Origin: Oceanobacter sp.
GTDB lineage: Bacteria > Pseudomonadota > Gammaproteobacteria > Pseudomonadales > Oceanobacteraceae
Assembly: GCA_002733645.1 (NCBI GenBank)
Contig: NVWL01000049.1
Location: forward strand, 30,885 to 94,884
Length of the DNA: 64,000 nt
Direction: 5' to 3'
The translations under genes were made by a program, and so were the position numbers. The notes below the pieces were generated by a model. That model saw only the letters and a list, made by a program, of their open reading frames with translations. It was not told where the DNA came from and did not search any database. How positions within the stretch are numbered: the first letter of the stretch is position 1; each line of letters starts with the position of its first letter. Of the stretch, positions 9,289 to 19,096 are shown piece after piece.

Positions 9289-10629
9289 ATGTTCAATCTA
9301 CGCTCCACCAGTGATTCACTAAACACCAGTCAACGCGCCGGATTGCTTGCAGCTATCATGGTCCTCGTTGCTGGCGTTATTTTAACGGTAACAACCTACA
9401 CCAACCTCTATGAACAGCTGGAGTCTGAACAGGTTGCCGAAAGTCAGCGACAGCTACAGCACCTGAGCGCCCTCTTAACACCAAGCTTAGTCCGCGATGA
9501 TCGGATTTCCTTAAACCTATCACTTGATGAATGGCAAAATGACCCCGCTCTGCAAGCTATTAGAGTAAAGAACCGGGATGGCCTGCCCGTTGCAAGTAAA
9601 GGCGAGGTAGATTCAAGTCTGACGCTTATGCTTTACCCTATACGCCAAGATGACATTCTTTACGGCGAGCTTGAGGGCTACATCAGTTCATCCCCCGTGA
9701 TTACATCAACCAATCGTAACGGATCATTAAGCCTACTCATTACCGCCGCTCTTACCTTAATTGCAGGCCTTGCTGGCTGGTTAATTAGTGAACGTCATAG
9801 CCGTTATCTACGCCAATTAGAAACTCGCTTAGTTGAATGGCGTGATGGTGATGATCTCAACTTACCTATGGGCCCTGAAAACCCCGAGCTTAAATCGCTG
9901 CATAACATACTCGGCGATATATCCAAGAGAGAGCAACAACGTAGAGCCGTTGAGCAAGCACTTGGGCAGTTTATGCAACCTGACGTAAATCCCTTTCCAG
10001 ATCCAATGAAGTATTACGATTGCGCCATGCTATATATCGAAATTCAAGATCTTGAACTACTTCAACAGCGCTTATCCGCTGAACAGCTCACCAGTACACT
10101 CAATCAATATCACCGCCTGCTCAGTCACGCAGCCAAACTCTACAATGGTAAGGTGGATCGTTACTTAGGTGATGGCGTTGTCATGCTGTTTGGAGTGCCT
10201 AATAAAGACCGCAACGCTGCTATGCACTGTTTGTATGCTGCTCGTTTATTTAGTGGGCTGGTCACGTATCTGCACGAAAATAATGCCAATGTACTTCCGC
10301 TTGAGTTCAATATAGCGGCACACTGGGGACCCGTACTGATGGCGCCATTGCAAGATGGCGTATCAACACAATACAGCTTGATTGGCGATGCGGTGCACTG
10401 GGCATATCATCTCGCCACACGCAGCGAAGAGCGCCGAGTGCTTGCAAGCCAAACCCTGATAGAGATGTTAGAAGATGGCCATGACATCATCTGGAACGAA
10501 GGCCCCGTGGTGAAAGATTTACACGGCGGTGTTCAACACACTTACTGGTTAAACCAACTGCCCGACAAAACTGAGTCGCTGATCAAACGACAAATCAAGC
10601 ATATCACCTCGATGACAGAAAACGCCTGA
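9289..10629 (+). CDS. Membrane protein with degenerate class III nucleotide cyclase domain
   Basis: From ATG 9289 (AGGT six bases upstream) the protein has 446 residues: a membrane helix at about 17-38, a roughly 100-residue periplasmic domain, a second helix at about 147-167, a linker, then a class III cyclase fold (about 245-395). Key residues differ from active cyclases: the first metal Asp is Glu251 (YIEIQ), the second metal site GDG is kept (Asp295), and the catalytic Asn and Arg of the VNxAxRL motif are His370 and His374 (VHWAYHL). It may therefore be a sensor or binding protein rather than an enzyme. It sits beside serB, as a similar P. aeruginosa gene does (PA4961, from memory). The frame opens upstream to 9184 but without support. 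Confidence 0.75.
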   Translation: MFNLRSTSDSLNTSQRAGLLAAIMVLVAGVILTVTTYTNLYEQLESEQVAESQRQLQHLSALLTPSLVRDDRISLNLSLDEWQNDPALQAIRVKNRDGLPVASKGEVDSSLTLMLYPIRQDDILYGELEGYISSSPVITSTNRNGSLSLLITAALTLIAGLAGWLISERHSRYLRQLETRLVEWRDGDDLNLPMGPENPELKSLHNILGDISKREQQRRAVEQALGQFMQPDVNPFPDPMKYYDCAMLYIEIQDLELLQQRLSAEQLTSTLNQYHRLLSHAAKLYNGKVDRYLGDGVVMLFGVPNKDRNAAMHCLYAARLFSGLVTYLHENNANVLPLEFNIAAHWGPVLMAPLQDGVSTQYSLIGDAVHWAYHLATRSEERRVLASQTLIEMLEDGHDIIWNEGPVVKDLHGGVQHTYWLNQLPDKTESLIKRQIKHITSMTENA

Positions 10630-10724
10630 CAGGTTAGACAGGTTTAAGCGCCCTTATTACACGAGACAATTTCCTTAGCTGGTCTAGGGTTAAAAATATT
10701 CCCTCACAGTAATAAGGTGGACTT

Positions 10725-11858
10725 ATGTTTCGAACAAAAAAAGCGCTCCTAGCACTCGCTATCGCGGGCTCAACAAGCTGGGCACAAGCCAGTGATATTC
10801 AAGTCAATGGATTTATAAATGCTACCCTCGGCGTGTCTTCTAACGATGAAGTCAGCGTTGATGGTTACGATGAAGGCATGTCATCGGCTAACAACTCGGT
10901 TGTTGGTTTACAGTTTTTTAAACAAGTAAATGACTCAACCTCGGCAACCGTTCAACTCGTAGCACGAGGTCAATCTGGCTTTAATACCGAAGCTGCTTGG
11001 GCTTATGTGACTTATAGCTTTGACGAAAATACTGACGTTAGAGTAGGTCGCCTACGTACACCGCTGTACCATTATTCAGACTTCCTTGAAGTCGGCTATG
11101 CATACAATTGGGTGACACCGTCCTCCATTATTTATACACAAAGTGATTTGTCATCATTCAATGGAGCGGATATAACTCGACGCTTTACTTTGAATTCAGT
11201 AGATGGCTTTGCACAAGCTTATACTGGCCGCTACGTAGATGTGCTTACTGCAGGTGAGGATAATTATGCAGCCGACATGTCAAATTCAGGTTTAGTTGTA
11301 GGTGTTAATTCAGGGGATTTTTCTGGACGTATTGGCTTTCACAAAGCAACACTGACTCTGGACATTGATCCTGCTGGCACTCGCGCTTTTGACCAATATG
11401 TCGCAGGCGCGATGGCTGCAGAAAGCTTTAACCTCATCCCTGGCCTTAACGCTAGTGATTTTGAAATTAATGATTCAAATATTGGCTATTATCAAACCTC
11501 CTTTGTATACGACAACGGTACGACGTCATTCATTGCTGAATACACCTATTTGGACAGTGAAAGCGCTGCTATAAATAACAACTCAGCTTATATGATTGGT
11601 GGTGCACAGCGCTTTGGAGCAACCACGGTTCACCTCACCTATGCAGCAAAAGAAGATGATATTGATGACGGCGCAAATGGCATACTCCAAGCCAATGCCG
11701 AGATGATAGAAAACAGTATTATTCTCGGTGCCAGATACGACTACGATGCGGGTTCAGCATTTAAACTCGAAGCTGAACGCCACGAAGAAGAGCTCAACGC
11801 TGGCCAAGAAGGTTCGGTAGGCATCATTTATCGTGCTGGCTTTAGCCTCGTATTTTAA
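10725..11858 (+). CDS. Outer-membrane porin
   Basis: A 377-residue protein with a signal peptide (MFRTKKALLALAIAGS, cleavage after AQA near 23). Alternating short beta-strands follow, and the chain ends in the outer-membrane-protein signature of a terminal Phe (AGFSLVF). It resembles 16-stranded general porins of marine Gammaproteobacteria. A good ribosome site (AAGGTGG) precedes ATG. Six bases separate it from the next gene, a phosphate-binding-like protein, so phosphate or another anion is a plausible but unproven substrate. Confidence 0.85.
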   Translation: MFRTKKALLALAIAGSTSWAQASDIQVNGFINATLGVSSNDEVSVDGYDEGMSSANNSVVGLQFFKQVNDSTSATVQLVARGQSGFNTEAAWAYVTYSFDENTDVRVGRLRTPLYHYSDFLEVGYAYNWVTPSSIIYTQSDLSSFNGADITRRFTLNSVDGFAQAYTGRYVDVLTAGEDNYAADMSNSGLVVGVNSGDFSGRIGFHKATLTLDIDPAGTRAFDQYVAGAMAAESFNLIPGLNASDFEINDSNIGYYQTSFVYDNGTTSFIAEYTYLDSESAAINNNSAYMIGGAQRFGATTVHLTYAAKEDDIDDGANGILQANAEMIENSIILGARYDYDAGSAFKLEAERHEEELNAGQEGSVGIIYRAGFSLVF

Positions 11859-11869
11859 GGAGTATGTAT

Positions 11870-12298
11870 ATGAAAATATCTAACATAATCACCGGCTGTT
11901 TTTTATCTTTACTGATGTTTTCTGCAAATATCGCCTATGCAGAAACCGCTGTTATTGTCAGCAGTGCAAACGCTAATTCAGCGATGGATAGCAATGTCAT
12001 TTCGCGTATATATTTAGGTAAGTCGTCAAGCTTTCCTAGCGGTGATCAAGCTATTCCAGTTGATCAAAATGAAGGCAGCGCTACCCGAGATGCATTCAAC
12101 GACTCAGTATTAGGAAAAAATTCAAGCCAATTAAAAGCTTATTGGTCGCGCTTAATTTTTACCGGTAAAGGTACGCCCCCTAAAGAAGTCGGTGACGATG
12201 CCGCAGTTAAAAACCTCGTGGCAGCCAATCCGAATATGATTGGTTATATCGACAGCGCTGCAGTTGATGATTCGGTAAAAGTTGTTCTTACTTTTTAA
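11870..12298 (+). CDS. Half-size PstS-like periplasmic protein
   Basis: 142 residues with signal peptide (cleaved near AYA-ETAV). It resembles one lobe of PstS-type phosphate-binding proteins: a VIVSSANANS start, SATRDAFNDSVLGKN, YWSRLIFTGKGTPP and NMIGYIDSAAV. Full PstS proteins are over twice as long, so this is a short family member, not a complete transporter receptor. ATG at 11864 lies one base from the AAGGAG site, so ATG at 11870 (seven bases) is the real start. It follows the porin and is closed by a strong terminator. Confidence 0.85.
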   Translation: MKISNIITGCFLSLLMFSANIAYAETAVIVSSANANSAMDSNVISRIYLGKSSSFPSGDQAIPVDQNEGSATRDAFNDSVLGKNSSQLKAYWSRLIFTGKGTPPKEVGDDAAVKNLVAANPNMIGYIDSAAVDDSVKVVLTF

Positions 12299-12326
12299 GT
12301 AAGTTTCAATAATTAACTGAATAAAA

Positions 12327-12353
12327 AACACCCGGATTGCCGGGTGTTTTTTT
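12327..12353 (+). terminator. Rho-independent terminator of the porin operon
   Basis: AACACCCGG (12327-12335) pairs with CCGGGTGTT (12340-12348) over loop ATTG, followed by a run of T. The preceding A-run lets it serve the convergent DTW gene as well. Confidence 0.9.
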
Positions 12354-12927
12354 ATGTTTTAGACGTAAAACTATTTTGTAATTCACTCATTCGATCCAGT
12401 ACCGCAAGTGACGATAGATAACCTTCATCGGGAGCGTGTAGCCGCCACTCATGCGCCAACATCATCACCGCTTCTAGCGTGCTGACACCATCCTCACGCG
12501 GGCTTTTACGTAAATAACGCGATGTCGATGTAGGGGTTAAAGCCAAACAACCCAAGTCGTTTAACCAAGGGTTCAATAGTAATAAACGCCGAACTTTGCG
12601 CCAAGTGCCATCCAGTACCAAAACTTTACGCACATTCGTTTGGGCAGATTTGATTGTGAGTGGAGCGGTATCGTTAAGCGGGTACAGTAAGGCGACATTC
12701 TCTCGTGGTGTATCCGAAAAAATGTTGCTATAGCTGAATTCACTGCCCACCAGCAGTTCACTGCCGAGTGCAATTCGCTGCAACAAGGGTGCAGTAGAAA
12801 GAGGATGCTTGGCTTCGTCTGGGTCTTGCCAAATAATCAGTTCAAACGGTAACTGCACCGTCTGCAGATGACTGCAAAGGCAGACCTTTTCAGGTCGCCC
12901 ACAGCCATCACAGATACGGCGTTTCAT
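12352..12927 (-). CDS. DTW-domain tRNA-uridine aminocarboxypropyltransferase
   Basis: 191 residues of the DTW family. Characterised members (E. coli TapT/YfiP) transfer the 3-amino-3-carboxypropyl group of SAM to uridine 47 in the variable loop of tRNA (acp3U). A zinc-type cluster of cysteines opens the protein (Cys6, 9, 16, 18), and the name-giving motif appears as DGTW (106-109) after a VLVLDGTW strand. The length is close to typical. It precedes no obvious partner, and a short gap separates it from uvrA upstream. Confidence 0.85.
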   Translation of the reverse strand: MKRRICDGCGRPEKVCLCSHLQTVQLPFELIIWQDPDEAKHPLSTAPLLQRIALGSELLVGSEFSYSNIFSDTPRENVALLYPLNDTAPLTIKSAQTNVRKVLVLDGTWRKVRRLLLLNPWLNDLGCLALTPTSTSRYLRKSPREDGVSTLEAVMMLAHEWRLHAPDEGYLSSLAVLDRMSELQNSFTSKT

Positions 12928-12987
12928 TGCAGTACGTCCGTAAAACCAATGATTGGACTTTTAGCCACTAAAGATTTAACCAAGCCG

Positions 12988-15819
12988 CTAAGCACGTTCT
13001 AATAAGGTTTTAAGAAAGTGGCCAGTGTGCGACTTTTCAACCGCAGCAACATCCTCAGGCGTACCTTCGGCAATAATAAAACCACCTTTAGAGCCGCCTT
13101 CAGGGCCGAGATCTATCACCCAGTCTGCCGTTTTTACAACATCCAAATTATGCTCAATCACCACCACAGTGTTGCCATGATCACGCAATCGATGCAGTAC
13201 CGCCAGAAGCTGCTCAATATCATAGAAGTGCAAACCTGTGGTTGGCTCATCCAAAATATAAAGGGTGCTACCGGTATCGCGTTTCGACAATTCTTTTGCC
13301 AATTTTACGCGCTGAGCTTCACCACCCGACAAGGTCGTGGCCGCCTGCCCTAATTTTATATAACTCAGGCCTACGTCCATTAAGGTTTGCAATTTACGCG
13401 ACACGGCGGGAATGGCATCAAAAAATACACGCGCATCTTCCACCGTCATATCCAGCACTTCGTGGATGTTTTTACCTTTGTAGCGAATATCTAAGGTTTC
13501 GCGGTTATAACGCTTGCCCTTACAGACATCACACGGCACATAAATATCGGCCAAAAAGTGCATTTCAACTTTAATAACACCGTCGCCCTGACATGCTTCA
13601 CAACGTCCGCCTTTCACGTTAAAGGAGAAACGTCCTGCTTTATAACCGCGAGAACGTGCTTCTTGTGTACCGGCAAAAATATCACGTACGGGTGTGAATA
13701 TTCCGGTGTACGTCGCGGGATTAGAGCGCGGAGTACGGCCAATGGGGGATTGGTCAATATCGACGACTTTATCAAGCATTTTCAAGCCAGTGATGCTGGC
13801 GTGCTCTGCCGCTTTTAGCGTTGTTGCACCATTCAAAGCCGTCGCCGCCAATGGATACAAAGTACGATTAATCAGTGTTGATTTACCCGAGCCAGACACC
13901 CCAGTCACACAGGTCATTACACCAAGAGGAATGGTTAAATCGACTTTATTTAGGTTGTTACCATTCGCGCCTTTCAGAACTAATTGTTTATCCTTTTTGG
14001 CTGGGGTGCGCTTTTCTGGGATTGCGATTTTTCGCTCGCCGCTAAGGTACTGAGCAGTAATAGATTTCTTACTTTTCATCACCTGAGAAGGAATACCGTG
14101 AGCAATCACTTCGCCACCATGGACACCGGCACCCGGGCCGATATCGATCAGGTAATCGGCGCTACGAATAGCGTCTTCATCGTGTTCAACCACGATAACG
14201 GTATTCCCTAAATCACGCAGATGAAACAATGTTTGTAACAAGCGATCATTATCGCGTTGATGTAAACCAATGGATGGCTCATCAAGGATGTACATCACCC
14301 CAACCAAACCTGCGCCAATTTGTGAGGCCAGGCGAATACGCTGTGCTTCACCACCAGACAAGGTGTCGGAACTACGATTTAAGGTTAAATATTCAAGACC
14401 TACGTTCACCAAAAACTGTAATCGGTCACGAATTTCTTTCAATATCTTTTCTGCAATATCGCCTTTATTACCGTCCATTTTAAGATAAGTAAAATACGCG
14501 TGCGCGTCTTCAATCGGCATCGCAGTACACGCATGGATGGTTTTATCACCAATAAATACGTTACGCGCTTCGCGACGCAAACGAGAGCCATGACACGTAG
14601 GGCAAGGCTGTACACTTAAATACTTAGACAGCTCTTCAAGTACCATTTGCGAATCGGTTTCGCGGTAGCGACGATCCAGGTTCGGCAATACGCCTTCAAA
14701 CGGATGTGACTTAGCAATGCGATCACCGCGTGAATTCACATAGACAAACTCAATGTCTTCGGTGCCCGTGCCGTTTAATATTGCATCACGATGCTCTGCT
14801 TTTAATTCGGTTAAGGGGGTGTCGATGTCAAAACCAAAGTGTTCTGCAACTGAACAAAGCATTTGATAGTAATACACACTGCGGCGATCCCACCCTCGAA
14901 TCGCCCCTTCGCCCACGCTGAGTGACTCATCGTGTACAACCAACTCAGGGTCAAAATACTGCTTAACCCCTAAGCCATCACAGGTGTCACACGCCCCTGC
15001 CGGATTGTTAAACGAGAAAAGTCGCGGCTCCAGCTCTGACAAACTGTAGCCACAGTGAGGACATGAAAATTGCGATGAAAACAACATAGGAGCGGCGGCA
15101 TCATCATCCATTGACCCCACAATAACCAAGCCACCACTTAATTCTAAACAGGTTTCGATAGACTCAGACAGACGCTGCTGCAAACCCTCTTTGACTTTAA
15201 AACGATCAACGACCACTTCAACAGAGTGCTTTTTGCGTTTGTCTAAATCTGGGGTGTCATCAAGGTCACATACCGTTCCGTCAATACGAACTCGAATATA
15301 CCCTTGCGCACGAAGGCTCTCCAGCACATGGAGGTGTTCCCCTTTGCGATCACGTACCACTGGGGCCAAGATCATGTGCTTGCTGTCTTCCGGCAGCTCC
15401 ATGATGGCATCCACCATCTGGCTCACGGTTTGTGCTTCGAGGGGCACGTCGTGATCAGGACACCGTGGTGTCCCTACACGCGCAAATAATAAGCGCAGGT
15501 AATCATATATCTCGGTCACTGTGCCCACGGTTGATCGCGGGTTGTGCGACGTCGATTTCTGTTCAATAGAAATCGCTGGTGATAAACCTTCAATCAAATC
15601 GACATCGGGTTTTTCCATCATTGATAAGAACTGGCGCGCATACGTTGAAAGTGACTCTACGTAACGACGCTGTCCTTCTGCGTAGAGCGTATCAAACGCA
15701 AGAGACGATTTGCCCGAGCCACTAAGGCCGGTAATAACGACCAATTTATCTCGAGGAATATCGAGGTCGATGTTCTTGAGATTGTGGGTTCGCGCGCCGC
15801 GAACCTGAATTTTATCCAT
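12988..15819 (-). CDS. uvrA: Excinuclease ABC subunit A
   Basis: DNA-damage recognition ATPase of nucleotide excision repair. All family parts are present in 943 residues: Walker [10 protein letters not shown] near 31, a CPHC...CDTC zinc module near 254-281, signature [12 protein letters not shown], a second Walker [10 protein letters not shown] near 645, CEAC...CDVC zinc module, and a second [12 protein letters not shown]. In Pseudomonas uvrA is divergent from the MFS-ssb pair. Here a LuxR-type regulator gene has come between. I found no clear LexA box (CTGT-N8-ACAG) just upstream. Confidence 0.98.
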   Translation of the reverse strand: MDKIQVRGARTHNLKNIDLDIPRDKLVVITGLSGSGKSSLAFDTLYAEGQRRYVESLSTYARQFLSMMEKPDVDLIEGLSPAISIEQKSTSHNPRSTVGTVTEIYDYLRLLFARVGTPRCPDHDVPLEAQTVSQMVDAIMELPEDSKHMILAPVVRDRKGEHLHVLESLRAQGYIRVRIDGTVCDLDDTPDLDKRKKHSVEVVVDRFKVKEGLQQRLSESIETCLELSGGLVIVGSMDDDAAAPMLFSSQFSCPHCGYSLSELEPRLFSFNNPAGACDTCDGLGVKQYFDPELVVHDESLSVGEGAIRGWDRRSVYYYQMLCSVAEHFGFDIDTPLTELKAEHRDAILNGTGTEDIEFVYVNSRGDRIAKSHPFEGVLPNLDRRYRETDSQMVLEELSKYLSVQPCPTCHGSRLRREARNVFIGDKTIHACTAMPIEDAHAYFTYLKMDGNKGDIAEKILKEIRDRLQFLVNVGLEYLTLNRSSDTLSGGEAQRIRLASQIGAGLVGVMYILDEPSIGLHQRDNDRLLQTLFHLRDLGNTVIVVEHDEDAIRSADYLIDIGPGAGVHGGEVIAHGIPSQVMKSKKSITAQYLSGERKIAIPEKRTPAKKDKQLVLKGANGNNLNKVDLTIPLGVMTCVTGVSGSGKSTLINRTLYPLAATALNGATTLKAAEHASITGLKMLDKVVDIDQSPIGRTPRSNPATYTGIFTPVRDIFAGTQEARSRGYKAGRFSFNVKGGRCEACQGDGVIKVEMHFLADIYVPCDVCKGKRYNRETLDIRYKGKNIHEVLDMTVEDARVFFDAIPAVSRKLQTLMDVGLSYIKLGQAATTLSGGEAQRVKLAKELSKRDTGSTLYILDEPTTGLHFYDIEQLLAVLHRLRDHGNTVVVIEHNLDVVKTADWVIDLGPEGGSKGGFIIAEGTPEDVAAVEKSHTGHFLKTLLERA

Positions 15820-15885
15820 GAAAAGCTTTCACCGCCGAATTGGAAAGGCCCCATTGTAATTGATGCAGCCTCAGTGTTCAGCCGC

Positions 15886-16566
15886 TTATTCTGTTGTCTC
15901 ACGAACTAACTCGCTCATATGCTCTTTTGCCCAGTTCACCGCTTGGATTCGATTGTTCACGCCAATCTTCTTAAACAGGTTATAAACATGAGTTTTCACG
16001 GTATGCGTACTGACGCTAAGCACTTCACCAATTTCCGTATTCGTAACTCCCGTAGCGGTTAAACGCAAAATTTGTTTCTCGCGTTTGGTAAGCACGCCAG
16101 AAAAGGAGTTAACGCGACGGGGACGCTCGCGATTACGAGAAATAAACGACGACATTAAATACCGAGGAATCCAAAGCTCACCATCAAACATACAAGTAAT
16201 TCCACGGGCGAGCAGTTGATCTGAGGTGTGCGTGTAGAAAAAACCATTGACGTTAGGCCATGAGATCAAGCGTTCGATAGGATGATTCTGGCTAACGTTG
16301 TAGAAAGCGACAATGGTTTCCGAGTAGCGATCGTGAATTAATTCAAGTAAATCTTGAATCCGCTCAGGCCCGGCGCTGCTAGCATCGATAAGTGCGAGCA
16401 CGCGCCCACTATCGGTTAGCCAATCACCCCGCCATTGCAATAAATCGATCAGCTGACAGTCTATCTGAATGTGCTGATGTAGATATCCAATGAGGACAGA
16501 ATTATTAAGATTCCCTTGTCCAAATAGGAATATACGACGTTCTAAGAAAGAAGCCGTTGCATCCAT
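15886..16566 (-). CDS. CsgD/VpsT-like LuxR-family regulator
   Basis: 226 residues. The N-terminal half looks like an atypical receiver domain, and a LuxR-type helix-turn-helix spans about 158-215 (LTKREKQILRLTATGVTNTEIG, then VKTHVYNLFKKIGV). Between them is WIPR at 132-135, at the place where VpsT carries W[FLM][TS]R, its c-di-GMP binding motif. This suggests, but does not prove, a c-di-GMP-responsive matrix or biofilm regulator. The start is supported by GGGAG about eight bases upstream. The gene is divergent from the MFS gene across 230 bases. Confidence 0.8.
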   Translation of the reverse strand: MDATASFLERRIFLFGQGNLNNSVLIGYLHQHIQIDCQLIDLLQWRGDWLTDSGRVLALIDASSAGPERIQDLLELIHDRYSETIVAFYNVSQNHPIERLISWPNVNGFFYTHTSDQLLARGITCMFDGELWIPRYLMSSFISRNRERPRRVNSFSGVLTKREKQILRLTATGVTNTEIGEVLSVSTHTVKTHVYNLFKKIGVNNRIQAVNWAKEHMSELVRETTE

Positions 16567-16796
16567 AACATAACTCCCTATGTCTTATTCATCCCTGTGG
16601 TTCCAAACTCAAACCACGTTGTGAGTGTACCTAATCTCGGCCGTGATGCCCATACGAGCTGTTACTGCTTATCCAAACAGAGACTAGAGGTGCCTTAGGC
16701 CACTGATCAAACAATCTCCTATTTTGCGAAACGAGTACCTTGGCCATACATTCTGATAAACTATTGCGCCTCTAACTTTGACTGTGATTTTTAATC

Positions 16797-18146
16797 GTGA
16801 ACACCGATAAAAGCGAACAACGTGCTGTCGTCTCTCTGGCTTCTCTTTACGCCCTGAGAATGCTCGGTCTGTTTATGGTACTGCCAGTTATGATGCTAGA
16901 TGGCCAGCTGCTTGAAGGGGCCACCCCACAGTTACTAGGCCTCGCCATTGGTGTCTACGGTTTGACCCAAGCATTACTGCAAATTCCTGCCGGTACCTTG
17001 TCTGATCGTATTGGTCGCAAGCCCGTTATCATCGGTGGCTTAATCATTTTTGCTATCGGTAGTGTTATTGCCGCAACTTCAGACACCATTTATGGCGTTA
17101 TTTTGGGCCGAGCGTTACAAGGCTGCGGTGCCATCGCTAGCGCTATTATGGCACTTGTAACAGATTTAACCCGTGAAGAGCGTCGCATGAAAGCAATGGC
17201 GTCGATCGGCGCTAGCATCGGCTTATCTTTCTCGGTTGCCTTAATACTCGGCCCTTGGCTCGCCAGTTTAGGCGGTTTAAGTTTGATTTTTGCACTCACC
17301 GCAGTACTCGCCATTGGTGGCGTACTTGTGACGATCTGGGTGATACCAAACCCACCGGCAAAGACCCACAGAGATGCCAGTGCTGTGTTACCTGCGGTAG
17401 TGGCTCAGCTACGCAATCGTGAAATGTGGCCGCTAAACATTGGCATATTCATACTGCACGCCTTGATGGTTGCCATTTTTGTCGCGATCCCCCTGCAACT
17501 TGTGCAAGCTGGCATTGCCGCAAATCAACATAGCTGGCTTTATCTGCCCGTCTTGCTGGTCGCATTTGTATTGATGGTGCCGTTAATCATCGTTGCGGAA
17601 AAACGCCGTAAAATGAAAGGCGTCGTTATCATTGGCGCTGTGATTATTGCCATCAGCCTGTTTGGAATGAGCGCTGCTAGCCAACTGTGGCATTGGATAG
17701 TATTGATGCTGTTGTATTTCTGGGGTTTCAATTTAATGGAAGCAAGTCTTCCATCTTGGTTAAGCAAAATAGCCCCTGCCGGTGCCAAAGGCAGCGCGAT
17801 GGGCATCTACTCCAGCATGCAGTTTTTGGGCGCTTTCGTCGGTGGCAGCGTCGGTGGCTGGTTAATGCAAGATTACGGTAGTGGGATACTATTTGTCGGC
17901 ATGGGGGCATTGGTGTTAATTTGGGCGCTGATCATTCTTCAGTCTTCTGCTCCGCGCTACCACACCAGTGTACGACTACCTACGTCTCAGGCTTTTAGTG
18001 AGTCGAGACTGACTGAACTTAAACAACTGCCGGGCGTCGCCGAAGCGCAGTACTTTCAGGAAGAAAATGCGATTTACCTGAAAGTCAGTGCCGATGTCTT
18101 CGAGCGTGATAATGCGCTGGCAATTATTGAATCCACAGGAGAATAA
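16797..18146 (+). CDS. YajR-like MFS transporter
   Basis: 449-residue major facilitator with 12 predicted helices and motif [10 protein letters not shown] after helix 2. The last 65 residues are soluble and ferredoxin-like ([14 protein letters not shown]... [11 protein letters not shown]), as in YajR. The substrate is unknown; a proton-driven drug-type exporter is the family expectation. GTG start at 16797. One base separates its stop from the ssb start, matching the MFS-ssb pair next to uvrA in Pseudomonas. Confidence 0.88.
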   Translation: MNTDKSEQRAVVSLASLYALRMLGLFMVLPVMMLDGQLLEGATPQLLGLAIGVYGLTQALLQIPAGTLSDRIGRKPVIIGGLIIFAIGSVIAATSDTIYGVILGRALQGCGAIASAIMALVTDLTREERRMKAMASIGASIGLSFSVALILGPWLASLGGLSLIFALTAVLAIGGVLVTIWVIPNPPAKTHRDASAVLPAVVAQLRNREMWPLNIGIFILHALMVAIFVAIPLQLVQAGIAANQHSWLYLPVLLVAFVLMVPLIIVAEKRRKMKGVVIIGAVIIAISLFGMSAASQLWHWIVLMLLYFWGFNLMEASLPSWLSKIAPAGAKGSAMGIYSSMQFLGAFVGGSVGGWLMQDYGSGILFVGMGALVLIWALIILQSSAPRYHTSVRLPTSQAFSESRLTELKQLPGVAEAQYFQEENAIYLKVSADVFERDNALAIIESTGE

Positions 18147-18147
18147 A

Positions 18148-18825
18148 ATGGGTCGTAGTGTTAACAAAGTAACGTTGATTGGTACTCTCGGGCGCGACCC
18201 GGAAGTTCGTTATTTACCTAATGGTAACGCCGTAGCGAACTTATCGCTGGCCACGGACGAAAGCTATAACGATAAAGGTACAGGCCAGAAAGTTGAGCAA
18301 ACAGAGTGGCACCGCATTACCGTTTACGGTCGCTTAGCTGAAATTTGCCAGCAGTATTTAAAGAAAGGCGCTCGTGCGTATTTTGAAGGCAAACTGCGCA
18401 CTCGCGAATGGGAAAAAGACGGCGTAAAACGCTACTCCACTGAAATCATTTGTAACGAAATGATGATGCTGGACTCTCGTAACGATGGTATGGGCGCACC
18501 TGCTGGCAACCCGGGTCAAATGGCGAACAATATGGGCGGTGGCTACCAGCAAGCACCTACCCAACATGCTCCGCAGCACGCACCACAACAGGCACCTGTT
18601 CAGCAGCCGGCCGGTGGTTATCAGCAAGCACCCGCCCAACGCCCAGCAGCACAACCTCAGCAAGGTGGGTACGGTGGCAATCAAGGTGCTCCTGGTGGGT
18701 ATCAGCAGCCGCGTCAGGCTCCTCAACAAGCACCTGCGCCGCAGCAGCCGCCTCGTCAGGCACCTGTGCAGCAACCTCAGCCTAGTAACAACTTTGATGA
18801 TTTTGACGACGATATCCCGTTCTAA
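18148..18825 (+). CDS. ssb: Single-stranded DNA-binding protein
   Basis: The first ~110 residues form the OB fold ([20 protein letters not shown], then W-H-R-I-T and a tetramer-interface region). The acidic tip DFDDDIPF at the C-terminus is the docking peptide for repair and replication proteins. At 225 residues it is clearly longer than the ~165-178 of most gammaproteobacterial SSBs; the extra length is a Gln/Pro/Ala/Gly-rich linker of repeats such as QQAP and QAPAQ. ATG at 18148 has AGGAGA upstream. The frame extends upstream into the MFS gene, but that is not coding. Confidence 0.97.
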   Translation: MGRSVNKVTLIGTLGRDPEVRYLPNGNAVANLSLATDESYNDKGTGQKVEQTEWHRITVYGRLAEICQQYLKKGARAYFEGKLRTREWEKDGVKRYSTEIICNEMMMLDSRNDGMGAPAGNPGQMANNMGGGYQQAPTQHAPQHAPQQAPVQQPAGGYQQAPAQRPAAQPQQGGYGGNQGAPGGYQQPRQAPQQAPAPQQPPRQAPVQQPQPSNNFDDFDDDIPF

Positions 18826-18850
18826 ATCATCACTCAGATTAAGTATTATC

Positions 18851-18877
18851 AAAGGGTCGCCATGTGCGGCCCTTTTT
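18851..18877 (+). terminator. Terminator of ssb
   Basis: AAAGGGTCGC (18851-18860) pairs with GCGGCCCTTT (18866-18875), with one T-G pair and loop CATGT, followed by T-rich sequence. Confidence 0.85.
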
Positions 18878-18887
18878 ATTCGTCCTA

Positions 18888-18911
18888 ATTGATCACTATA
18901 TTGATCACTAT
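18888..18911. repeat. 12-bp tandem duplication
   Basis: ATTGATCACTAT occurs twice back to back, each copy holding the palindrome TGATCA. TGATCA occurs again at about 19077, just before the MaoC gene. It may be an operator or chance. Confidence 0.6.
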
Positions 18912-19096
18912 GCCAGCCTGACATTCTGTGGATGCGCCAAGGTCATAGACAGATGTCTAAATTTCATCAAAGATGCTGTTCTTTTAGGCCTTATTCAAGT
19001 TCTCAACCTGAATTTGTACTGAAATCACTGCCACTCATCAGGCAGAATATCGGCCGGATCACATCGACACCCAAGTGATCAATTAGGGATCTATTT

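Noticed and set aside
13018..15489. Chain of open frames opposite uvrA
   Set aside because: Antisense shadows without start signals.
16656..16677. LexA (SOS) box between the LuxR and MFS genes, CTGT...ACAG
   Set aside because: The halves are separated by 14 bases instead of the 8 of a LexA box, and the position does not control uvrA or ssb directly.
18358..18924. Long open frames opposite ssb
   Set aside because: They result from the Gln/Pro-rich linker codons of ssb; no ribosome site and low-complexity product.
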